Source of the DNA: Sodiomyces alkalinus F11
Taxonomy: Eukaryota; Ascomycota; Sordariomycetes; Glomerellales; Plectosphaerellaceae
Reading direction: 5' to 3'
DNA: 64,000 bases
NCBI RefSeq assembly: GCF_003711515.1
Contig: NW_021167086.1
Location: 587,770 to 651,769, forward strand
Shown here: piece by piece, positions 11,563 through 21,317 of the stretch
Layout of the letters: each line of letters begins with the position of its first letter
How positions within the stretch are numbered: the first letter of the stretch is position 1
Notes under the pieces: generated by a model
The model's input: the letters and a program-made list of their open reading frames with translations, nothing else
The model's database searches: none
What the model was told of the DNA's origin: nothing
Program-made: the position numbers and the translations under genes

Positions 11563-13104
11563 CTAGATAATATCATGATCGCAGTACTTGCCGTGGTGCG
11601 CGCCAAAGTCAAACACCCGGGAAGGATCGCTCGATCTCTTGAGGAAGCCGACAGTAGAGTTGGCCTTGGGGACCAGCTCGGCACCCTCCTGCGCAAGGAT
11701 ACTCAGAACGTGCGCCGCCGCCTTGGCATTGACGGCGAGGGTCTCGGGATCGGGGTTCTCGATGTTGTCGCAGGCCTGGTGGTAGCAGTCATCCTCCGCA
11801 ATGCTCGCGCCCGTGAACAGGCCGCCGACGGGCTTGTTGATCTGGGTCATGAAGGGCACGTAGTCCGTGCCGCCGGTCAGCCCCACGGGCCTCGTCTCGA
11901 TGCCCTGGGCGGCGAAGTGCTCGGTGAAGAGCTCGGAAATGACCTCGGAGCCCGGGGCGCCGCCGGGGGCGGCGTTCTCGCCGGAGCCGTCGAAGACGCC
12001 GAAGTAGCCGCGCGACACCATGTCGAAGTTGAGGTAGAGGAGGAGGTCGTCGACCTCGGCCGGGGTCAGGTTGTTGACGTAGTAGCGCGAGCCCCAGAGG
12101 CCGTTCTCCTCGGCGCCCCACCAACCGAAGCGGACCTTCAGGTTGGTGGAGAAGTGCTGCAGGGCGCGGGCCAGCTCGAGGATCAGGGTCGAGCCGGAGC
12201 CGTCGTCGTTGATGCCCGGGCCGGCCTGGACGGAGTCGAGGTGGGCGCCGAGCACGACGAGGTTGGAGGCGTCGCCGCCCTTGGTCTCGGCGAAGACGTT
12301 CTGCGTCATGCGCTCCTCGATAATCTGGACCACCTGAACGAAGGCCTCGACGGACTCGTTGGCCTCGAGGCGCGCCCTGAGGGCCTGGCCCGGGCCCTGG
12401 TCGATCAGGGCGACGGGGATGTAGTCCTCGCTCGGGGCCGAGAGGGAGCCGCCGGTGAGCTGGGCCGAGTCCGAGTTGTAGATGACGACGGCGACGGCAC
12501 CGGCGGCTGACGCTGCCCTCACCTTGCCGGCGAAGGTGGTCTGGTCCGGGCAGAGGCCGCGCTCGACCAGGACGATCTTGCCGGCGACGTCGAGGCCTTC
12601 GTAGTTGTCGGCGGAGCAGCCGGCCGGGCCGTCGGGGGCGAGGGCGAGGGGCAGGGTGAGGCCCTCCTCGGGGGTGCTGGGGGTGTAGGTGAGGGCGACG
12701 GTGCGGAAGGTCTCGCCGTCGACGGTGACGTTTTGGGCGGTGGTCTGGGTGAAGAGGGCGGGGAAGTCTTGCTTCCAGGCGGTGAAGCCCTTGAGCTTGG
12801 ACACTTCGCCGTAGATGAAGTCGACGGAGGCGTCGTAGCCGGGGAGACCGAAGGCGCGGTTACCGCCGTTTGCGTAGGCGATCCTGTTGAGCTCTTCCAG
12901 GTTGGCCATCAAGCTGCAGACTGTGCGTTAGCAATAAAGCGAACAACGAGACGAGATGGGCAGCTAGAGCTTTCGTTGTACGAACTTTTCCTCTGTGATG
13001 AGCTCCTGGAGCGTCTCAGACTCCACGGGAGGCTTGCAGTCGGGCTTCGCCGCGGCCAGGGGCAGTAGCAGGGCCCAAAGGGCCGGCACGTCAGTGAACT
13101 TCAT
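11563..13104 (-). CDS. Secreted M28 metallo-aminopeptidase
   Basis: Zinc aminopeptidase of MEROPS family M28 (aminopeptidase Y / leucine aminopeptidase type) that removes N-terminal residues from peptides, probably outside the cell or in the vacuole. Exons 12,986-13,104 and 11,563-12,913 give 489 residues; splicing yields LITEENLMANLEELNRIA. A signal peptide is evident (MKFTDVPALWALLLPLAAA). A protease-associated domain follows at roughly residues 135-220. Zinc ligands and catalytic residues are in GAHLDSV (about 262-268), NDDGSGS (about 275), AEENG (about 307), NFDM (about 335) and DDCYHQACD (about 418), so all expected positions are present. Potential N-glycosylation sites occur. Family assignment is firm; substrate preference cannot be read from sequence. 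Confidence 0.95.
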
Positions 13105-14196
13105 GATTCAAAGCTCAAAGCGGAGGAGAAGCTGGCTGGTATGTGTGAACCCGAACTTGGGAGGTAGTACGGGAGGAGAAGTAAGGTCGAGACGAGTCCG
13201 CGGTCTGGTACGGCCTGGGGGGCAGAAGAAAAGCTCCGGGTAGCTATATGTTTTGGGAGCCGGGGGGGTGGTCCTCTTTTTAACGATGCTGAAGGGGGGT
13301 ACCCTGAGCTGGTCATTTTACCAGAACAATTCGTTACCCAAGGAATGGGGGATGAGACTACGGATACACAATCCGGGCCCATCATCTCGTTCGGTCTGGA
13401 TGCTGATTCGCCATGATCACCGTGTCGCCATCTCGCACAAACAGCAGCGAGTCCACCACAACCGGGGATGCAGCGGGGATCGTTGCCAACTAGGTAGGTA
13501 GGTAGGTAGGTGGGAAGCTCTACCAAGTAAAGCGGAAGTGGCATTTAAGCGTTGAGCATTGAGTGCCGCAAGAAGCCATGTGCGGGCGGGCGGAGGCGCA
13601 GGTAGGACGGGTGGCGGGTGGCCAACGGGCCAACGAAGGATGGTGGGTAGAAGAGGCTCCGTCGAAGGCGACTTGACGACTTCTTGCCAGATGGGGAAGG
13701 TCGCATTATTCGTGAACCTGGTCGATCGCATTACCTACTCGACAGGGGAACAATCCCGCTTTTACTTTGTATGTACACTAGGTCAACGTATTATGTGCGG
13801 GCCGCTGAGTCGCCTGCCTGATAAAGCGTAGTTCCCTAGCTTACCGACCTCAAACTGCGGCAGTGAAGTTTTGCGCCTTGTATGTGTATGTGTATGTGTA
13901 ATTAGAGGTGCAATTGCTGGTGCAACGGCGTGATACGAACACGAGGTCTGGATTCTTCTTCGGCGATTTTCTGTTAGGTATCTGATTTTGTCATGTGATG
14001 TCGCGATAGTTGCGATAGTCGCGCCAGCGCAAAGCTTGAGGTTCATTGAAGCTCTCTTGGCAGACGGTTTGCCTCACTAGTGTCCGGTTGCCGGTTAGCG
14101 TTCCCTGGACTCCCGACTGTCGGCATTTGCAATGTTCTCTCGTTTTGGAAGTGTTGTGTGGTCCGTCTTTTTATGTCTCCTGCCCGTCAGAGGAGC
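13105..14196. other. Aminopeptidase promoter region
   Basis: About 1.1 kb upstream of the aminopeptidase, ending at the kinase relic. It contains a short GGTA tandem run at about 13,494-13,512. No coding region is supported. Confidence 0.55.
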
Positions 14197-14950
14197 TTAA
14201 GAGGACAACAATAAATAGAACTTGCATTCCATATCTGACGCGGCTTGCGCTGCATGATCCTTCTTACCTCTTGCCCTTGCGAGGGAGGATCGAGTATCCG
14301 ATGGTTCAAAAAGAGCCTCTGGTGCCATCTTAGCCACGGGCGTTTTGCAGTCCTTTCCGAGACGCTCGATTAAGAGTTCGTCAAATGTCGATGGGAGTTT
14401 GACCAACACATTCCGAAGACGAATATCTATAACTGGTCTAGGTAGTTTGATTTGGCTGGTTATCAGGGATAATAGACCAACCTCCATGGACGAATCCACG
14501 TGAGTGGATCAAGGTAACAGAGACGACTAAATGATGCTTCTTTGAGATTTCCTTGCGCAGGGGCCATTGTATAGCATGGGTGTGTCCCGTTGGGTCCTTG
14601 GATATCAAACTTATCCAAGATGCTTGGTATGCCGTCACTTGCATCGATAGTTATATGGGTAGTATATGATGTTGTGGACCTTGAGCGAGACAGGTCGCGT
14701 AGGATACTTGGCTGCGTCGGGAGGGTGATGGATTAGACACTCCCACTTTGACGGCGACATAGCGTTTTAATCGATCGTCCTGAGGGAGCCGGATAGACGA
14801 GTAACCACCAAATCCCAACTTGTCCACTATTCGATAGCGACCGTGGAGGAAGCCGTGGATCATGACAGGATGGTAGCCGCCAGGCTCGTACTTTCCCATC
14901 CGCTCGACACCATCAATCCAATTGTCCTCAATCGATCGGTCGGGGGACAT
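14197..14950 (-). pseudogene. Degenerate SRPK-like protein kinase remnant
   Basis: Broken copy of an SR-protein-kinase-like gene. The frame from ATG 14,950 reads KYEPGGYHPVMI, GRYRIVDKLGFGGYSS and RYVAVKVGV, the glycine loop and VAVK lysine of the N-lobe. Near 14,718 the frame is lost by an apparent one-base deletion and continues in another frame as SILRDLSRSRS, then ILDKFDIQGPNGTHPCYT and NLKEASFSRL. Near 14,520 roughly twenty residues appear deleted with another frame change, then VTLIHSRGFVHG follows. A GT-AG intron still separates HG from DIRLRNVLVKLPSTFDE. After about forty more residues similarity ends, so the C-lobe with the DFG and later subdomains is missing. These are relics of a duplicated kinase; no function is expected. 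Confidence 0.78.
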
Positions 14951-15787
14951 GGTCGAAGATCGTCAACGGGGGATAATTGCTACGCGTCCCGGGTCTTGCA
15001 GAAAGAGAAGGATAAGGACGTCTCACGTCTGAGATCATCAATAGGGCATCTTAGACACGAAAAAGAGAATGACAAGGAAATGATGGGCAACAAAGCGCTG
15101 TGCTAGTTCTTGAACGTAGCATTGTCAGGGCGGAGCAGCTGCCTTAGAGTACAGAAACATTGTGCTAGCATTCAATTGAGAACCATGAGCCGGCTTGACT
15201 TCGTGCCTCCTGGTTGGGGTTTGAGACCATGACCATCTCCTGGGAGCTTTCAATCTCCACGTCTTTCCCCCACGCATTGCATTGTCCACCGTCTGTACGC
15301 GTACATGGAATGGAGTGCTTAGTCACGAAGCAGTTACAACCCACGAGGTCGGTGTGGGCCATGTCGTGGTACCTTGTACGAGCGTAGAAGATCTACTTAG
15401 AGGCATGTACCTGGAATGCCCCGCCTCGGGTCATCCGGACACGACCCTACCCCCGCGTCGTCAGCTATCGCACTATCACAGACGTACCCCTCAACTTCAT
15501 CTGATCGTTCTCTTTTCACCTCCTCGTAGAGCTCCCACGACCCGTCTCGTCTTTCCCAACTTCGACGTACTAGCTTGTTGGTAAAGTATAAGTACGGCAT
15601 CTTAGTCGACAGCCTCTCAAGTCTCAACTATCCATCCTCGATCAGTAATCGACTAGTTCATTGCCAATCGCGCCCTCTGTACGACAAAGACACCCATCCT
15701 CGACAACGTCCCGCCGTTCCCGTCCTCCTAGCTCCTTTAGAGCCCGCCCCGCTGTCACGAAAGCTTCCTCCGATATCAGTCATCACC
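14951..15787. other. Intergenic and hexokinase 5' region
   Basis: Between the kinase relic and the hexokinase start. The pyrimidine-rich stretch at about 15,480-15,780 is likely the hexokinase promoter and 5' leader. A 65-codon minus-strand open frame at 15,165-15,362 resembles nothing I know. Confidence 0.55.
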
Positions 15788-18575
15788 ATGGTTGGTTTGG
15801 GTCCTAAGGCACCGCCCAGCCGCAAGGGTAAGTTACGCTTGGTGTTACTTTGACATCCGATCATGGCAAGGAATGTGTGCCTGTGAGAGAGAGAGAGAGG
15901 GTTTCTGCCCCGAAGGAATGATGCTCGGTGTAGCCATTCCGACACCGGACTGGCACTGGCACGCGATGAGGCGTGGGAATGTCGGCGCCAGTATCACAAC
16001 ATAACGCTTGCATACAAACAAACCCCTGATTCTGCACCCCTCGCTTATCTCTTCGCCGTTTTCTTTTTGTTTGCTCCCCGACCTCACCTTCAAGTTCAGA
16101 AGGCAGCTATTCGAGTCAGGTGCCATCTCGTCTCCTTACCTATGTCATGTTGCGCCTAACCTCTGCGCTAAGCGGCCCCATCGCGGACGGGATGGTTCAC
16201 TAAACTCACTACCCTTATACTCCGTGCCCCTTTTCCCTATCTACATTCTGTACTACCTTATTCCTCCAGCTTCTAGACCGCTCTCCGTCCCATCTGCCTT
16301 TGTTAAGGTACCTTCTTAAAGATGACAAACATAGGTGGCTCCACAATCTTGGGTTAGAGCTGTTGTTGTCTATCAGCGCACCAAAATTGAGGTGGATATA
16401 CCGTGGATATACCCACTGACACCTACTGACACCTCAGCGACGTCATCCCGGCTGTTTGCAGTGGGAAGGAACCTCACTCTACCTCGCACCTTCCTTTGAT
16501 ATTCTTTCCTGTGTTTATTCTCACCGCGTTCTTTCTTGGTTTTTTCTTCTTTTTTTCCTTGAACGAAAAAAACCTACCTGCGCGTTTACCCAAGGAATTG
16601 CGCGCTGTGAGACTCTCTACCATACCTCCAAGGCTCTCTCACACTACCCTCTGCATATTGACATCCACTTCACATTCACCATCAAGCGCGCGTCTTCAGC
16701 ATTACATCGTGAAAAATCTAGCTGACGGCTCTGACAATCAAGGCTCCATGACCGAGTTGTCGCAGGATCTCCTCGAGCAGGCCAAGGAACTTGAGCGCCA
16801 GCTCACTGTTCCGGCCTCCAAGCTCAAGGAGATCACTAACCACTTCGTCTCTGAACTCGAAAAGGGTGAGCCCACTTTCTTGTCCTCAAGTCTCGAGTAG
16901 CAAACCACTGTCTGGATGCTAATCATAATGGTACCACTTAGGTCTCAGTGTCGAGGGCGGCAGCATTGTAAGAAGCCGTGCCCCTAATTTCCATCATAGG
17001 AATGAACTGAACCTTCACTTTGTTCGGCATGCTAATAGTAATAACAGCCGATGAACCCGACCTGGGTCATGTCCTTCCCGGATGGCCACGAAACCGGTAC
17101 CTTTCTCGCCCTTGACATGGGAGGCACCAACCTCCGTGTCTGCGAGATCACTCTGACCGACCAAAAGTCCGAGTTCGACATTATCCAGTCCAAGTACCGC
17201 ATGCCCGAGGAGCTCAAGACCGGCGTCTCCGAGGAGCTCTGGGATTACATTGCCGACTGCCTTCTGCAGTTCGTCGAGACCCACCACCCCAACCTGCCCA
17301 AGGGCGAGAAGCTTCCTCTGGGCTTCACCTTTTCCTACCCCGCTACCCAGAACTACATCGACGAGGGCATCCTCCAGCGATGGACCAAGGGTTTCGACAT
17401 TGCCGGTGTTGAGGGCAAGAATGTCGTTCCTCTGCTCAAAGCTTCGCTGGCGGCTAAGGTACTTATTTCTTAACCTCCCAGACCTTTTTTTTTCTTTTTT
17501 CTTTCTTTTTTCTTTCTTTTTTTCCCTTTTTTCTTGCTCATCACTAACGGAAAACAAATATAGAACGTGCCCATCCGGCTGACGGCCTTGATCAACGACA
17601 CTACGGGTACCTTGATCGCGTCGGCCTACACGGACCCCAAGATGAGGATCGGGTGTATCTTCGGCACGGGCTGCAACGCCGCCTACATGGAGAACTGCGG
17701 TTCCATCCCCAAGCTCGCCCACATGAACTTGCCCCCCGACGCCCTCATGGCCATCAACTGCGAATGGGGCGCCTTCGACAACGAGCACATCGTCCTCCCA
17801 CGTACGCCTTACGACATCATCATCGACCGCGACTCGCCCCGCCCGGGTCAGCAGGCCTTTGAGAAGATGATCGCCGGTCTCTACCTGGGCGAGATCTTCC
17901 GCCTTATCCTGGAGGATATGCACGATAACAAGCCCATCAAGATGTTCAAGGGTCAGGATATCTCTGCTCTCCGCAAGGCCTATTCTCTGGATTCGTCCTT
18001 TTTGTCCGCCATTGAGGAGTAAGTGGAATAGCAAAATTTCCCTTCCCCTTTCCTTTTTCCCCTTCCTTTCTTCATTTTCTTACTCTTCTTCACCCCGAAC
18101 CCCACGACTCTTCTACCTCAATGAACCGGTCAGGCCTAACAAAAAACTCAGGGACCCCTTCGAGAACTTGCAGGAGACCTACGATCTCTTTGTCAGCAAG
18201 CTGAACATCGCCCCCTCTCGCGCGGAGCTCGAGTTTGTCCGTCGTCTTGCCGAGCTCATTGGCACCCGCGCGGCACGACTCTCCGCCTGCGGCATCTCCG
18301 CCATCTGCAAGAAGAAGGGCTACGACACGTGCCACGTCGGCGCCGATGGCTCCGTCTTCAACAAGTACCCCCACTTCAAGGCTAGGGGCGCGCAGGCGCT
18401 GCGCGAGATCCTCGACTGGCCCGAGAAGAAGGACCCCACCGAGGAGGACCCCATTGAGGTGCTGGCTGCCGAGGACGGCAGTGGTGTCGGCGCCGCGCTC
18501 ATCGCCGCCCTGACGATCAAGCGTGTCCACCAAGGCAACCTCGCCGGCGTGTTGCACCCGGAGAACTTTCGATAA
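15788..18575 (+). CDS. hxk: Hexokinase
   Basis: Phosphorylates glucose and fructose with ATP in the first step of glycolysis; fungal orthologues also take part in glucose sensing. Exons are 15,788-15,827, 16,743-16,865, 16,942-16,967, 17,048-17,458, 17,564-18,018 and 18,152-18,575, giving 492 residues, the normal length. The start is in a good context (CACCATGG) and gives MVGLGPKAPPSRKGSM, the known ascomycete N-terminus. Hallmarks are LALDMGGTNLRV (phosphate loop), GFTFSYPATQNY (sugar site), LINDTTGTLIASAY with the catalytic Asp, IFGTGCNAAYME, and GADGSVFNKYP. Intron 1 is 915 bases while the others are 76-133, so a leader element or internal promoter there is possible. The remaining introns are ordinary GT-AG. 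Confidence is very high. Confidence 0.96.
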
Positions 18576-18835
18576 GCGACAGTTATTTTTCGTGAAGGAT
18601 GCATGAAAAATGAAGGCGCATAAGGGAAGGAGATACCCATCACCGCACGGCGACTCGGGCTAGAGGGAAAGCAAAGCGGGCAGAAAGATGAACGGAGTAA
18701 TAAGAGAGAAAAAAACAAAAAAAGACATGAAAATCAGGAGGAATACGTCATGAGGATAATTCACGAGCTATGCCGACTAGGTGCTGATGATCCCCATGAC
18801 ACATATAGTTGAGAAATCGACTTTTCTTATTTGCC

Positions 18836-20339
18836 TCAGCAGATATCTCCGCCCATAAAGGTGCATATCGGTAAGCGGTACTCTGTACCCCATTGTGAGT
18901 ATGAACGAAGGTCAGAGACAGAAGGAAAGAGGCAACTTACTGTCCAAGGTCCAGTACCTCCTCCGCACGCCCTCCCATTCGCCCTTGCCCGCCTCTTCCA
19001 GACCCTGCAGATCGACATGGATCTCCTCCCACTCCACGTCCAAGCCCACGTCGACCATGTGCATCTCGACCACCTTGGTATAGACATCGTAGCATATCCT
19101 CCGGTCGGCGCCCAGCCCGTTAAAGAAGCCAAACCGGCCGTCGTGGTCCAACAAGGCGGGGACGTAGTCGGAGAAGAACAGCTTGAGCTGGGCGTAGTCC
19201 TCGCCGAAGGTGTCGAAGTAGATGGCGTCGTACAGCTCGCCGGCCTGGAGGAGGCGGGGGACGACGTCCTGCCAGCGGCCGCGGTGGACCTTGTAGGCGC
19301 CGTCTTCGGGACCGGACGCCTCCCAGGCGGGGCCGAAGGCGGTGTTGCCGGCGTCGATGTGGGCGAGGACGGCGGGGTGGGCCTCGATGATGTGGTGGCG
19401 GGCGGGGGTGGTGGCGGCGAACATGCGGTCGACGATACCCATGCCGAAACCGATGTTGAGGATGCGTTTCCCCTCGGCGAGCGGGGTCGGGGTCGGGGTC
19501 GGGGTCGGCGTCGGGGTGGCCGCGGCGCTGTTGATCTCCGGGGAAGAAGATGTTTTGCGGAGGAGGGTGTCGACGGAGCGGCGCATGATGGAGGTTTCCC
19601 AAACCATCATGACGCCGTTGCCTTGGTCGTCGACTAGCTTGGTGGGGTCGTAGGTGAGGTGGGAGGCGAGGTATTGCTCCGAGTTGACGTCCTGCGTCTC
19701 GGCCGGGGGGGTTGCTGCTGGCGCTTTATTGGGGTTGTTGTTGTTGTTGTTGTTGTTGTTGTCATGCTCCGTCTCCCCCTCCTCTTTTCCACCGACTGCT
19801 ACACCATTCTCCCCTTCGGCCGGCGCCGCATCTTCGACGTTGATAATCTCCACGTCGTCCTCGTTCTCCTCGGCGGACGAGCCGGACGACAACTCCTCGT
19901 AGCCGTCGAACAGGCCGAAGAGCAGCTCGGCGCGCACGCCGGCCTCGAGGCAGAGTCGGTAGAGGTCTTTCCGGCCTAGACGCCAGGCGACGCAGCCGGG
20001 GGTCTCGTCGTTGGAGTCGACGTCGTTCCAGATGGCGCCGGAGAGAAAGAGCTCGTGGACGGTCTCGGCTGCTTCCTGGGTGACGGAGTCGTCGGCCTCG
20101 GCGTCGGCAGCATCGGTATCGTCGGATTGCCGCGGCGCGGGTCCGCAGGCGCGGATGGCAGCGTGGAGGGGCGTTTCTCCCGTGGTCGGGTCGCGTGCGC
20201 TCGCTTTCCCCGGCACGTCGAGGAGTCTTTTGAGGTCGGAGGTGTCGTGGGCCCAGGCGTGGTAGAGGAGCTGTTTGGTGTCGTCGGGGCAGTCGGGGGA
20301 GATGCGGGCCGACATTGAGTCGTCTATGGTTATCGCCAT
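18836..20339 (-). CDS. RMT2: Protein arginine N5-methyltransferase RMT2
   Basis: S-adenosylmethionine-dependent enzyme that methylates the internal (delta) nitrogen of arginine, in yeast on ribosomal protein Rpl12. Exons are 18,941-20,339 and 18,836-18,882, giving 481 residues; splicing yields YWTLDKYRLPICTFM and a stop after GGDIC. An ankyrin-like segment (TGETPLHAAIRACG) is near residues 50-65. The methyltransferase domain covers the C-terminal half with SAM motif ILNIGFGMGIVDRMF, then IIEAHPAVLAHI and IYFDTFGEDY. Between them lies an acidic, low-complexity linker with an Asn run (about 19,735-19,760) and Pro/Thr repeats (about 19,489-19,518). It is convergent with hexokinase, leaving 260 bases between the two stops. 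Confidence 0.94.
19489..19518 (-). repeat. 6-base tandem repeat coding Pro-Thr
   Basis: Several copies of GGGGTC (one variant GGCGTC) encode Pro-Thr repeats within the disordered insert of the RMT2 methyltransferase domain. The unit length keeps the frame, so copy-number change would be tolerated. Confidence 0.8.
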
Positions 20340-21317
20340 GGCTGGGGATGCTGGAAGCCGAACGACGGCTTCTTTCAGGCCCGCGCGATGGGTTTGCTAG
20401 AATCTGTAGGTAGGTAGATGGGTAGGCTGGGAGGAGGTGACCCTCGAACGATACCTTATTTCTTTGTACCCCGCCGAGATTCATTTTCGAATTTTTGGGT
20501 TGACCTGTGAACCGTGAACTGTGAAGCTGCCCCGCACAGGTGACACCAGATGGTGACAGCTGAGAGACACCCCACATTGGATATAACCACTTGTTTGTGG
20601 GTGTGGACGTCCATGATGTATTCGTTTCTAGATCCGCATCCGACTATCCGTATATGTGCGTACCTATACCTGGGAGTGACCGTCCCGAGCGGACACGTGC
20701 TATCGTAAGCCTCTTGATTGGGCAATTCGGTGGTTTTTTGCTTCTCAGAGATTGCTTAGTACGGACAGAAAGTGGGGAACTACTACTGGAGATACACATG
20801 TACAGGACGGCTATCCGTACTTTACTACATCATCACAAGTCCTAGTGACCCGATTCTATGACCTCTTTTGCTCCGACTACTACATAGCAGTAAATTACTA
20901 GTTCACTGGTCTGTGGTTGCAGAAGTGAGACCTCCTCTCGTCCATTTTGTCCACTTCCCTATCCCCTCGTCGCATTAAATATTCCTTTCTGCACTTCTGC
21001 ACCCTGCATTGCAGCACACACGTCGGGTATTTGTATCACATCACCTTACCAGGTCCTACGAAGCATTATTATTCTATTATTATATTCTGTTCTATATCCC
21101 TGTCTCGGCTTTGGTGCGTATCAATCCCATCACATGCATCCTTTCCCCCTCCAACTCACACTCCGCATTCCCATCCTCCACTGCTTCTCGGCTTCTCGGC
21201 TTCTCTTGTTCCATGCTAATCCTACAAGACCTCACCACGCGCGAGACATCCTGGAGATCGACTCGCCGACCAACCGACACCGACCCTTCCTGGCGCCCCC
21301 GACCCGGCGTCATCGTC
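20340..21317. other. Divergent promoter of RMT2 and VTC4
   Basis: A 978-base shared upstream region. It contains one CACGTG hexamer at 20,694-20,699, the core of phosphate-responsive PHO4/NUC-1 sites, about 620 bases before VTC4. Such hexamers are frequent in this window, so the match is weak. The 300 bases before VTC4 are pyrimidine-rich leader. No gene is seen. Confidence 0.55.

Noticed and set aside
14951..15362. Cys-containing 65-codon minus-strand frame (15,165-15,362)
   Set aside because: ATG-started but with no recognisable motif, signal peptide or neighbours of a kind; could be chance.
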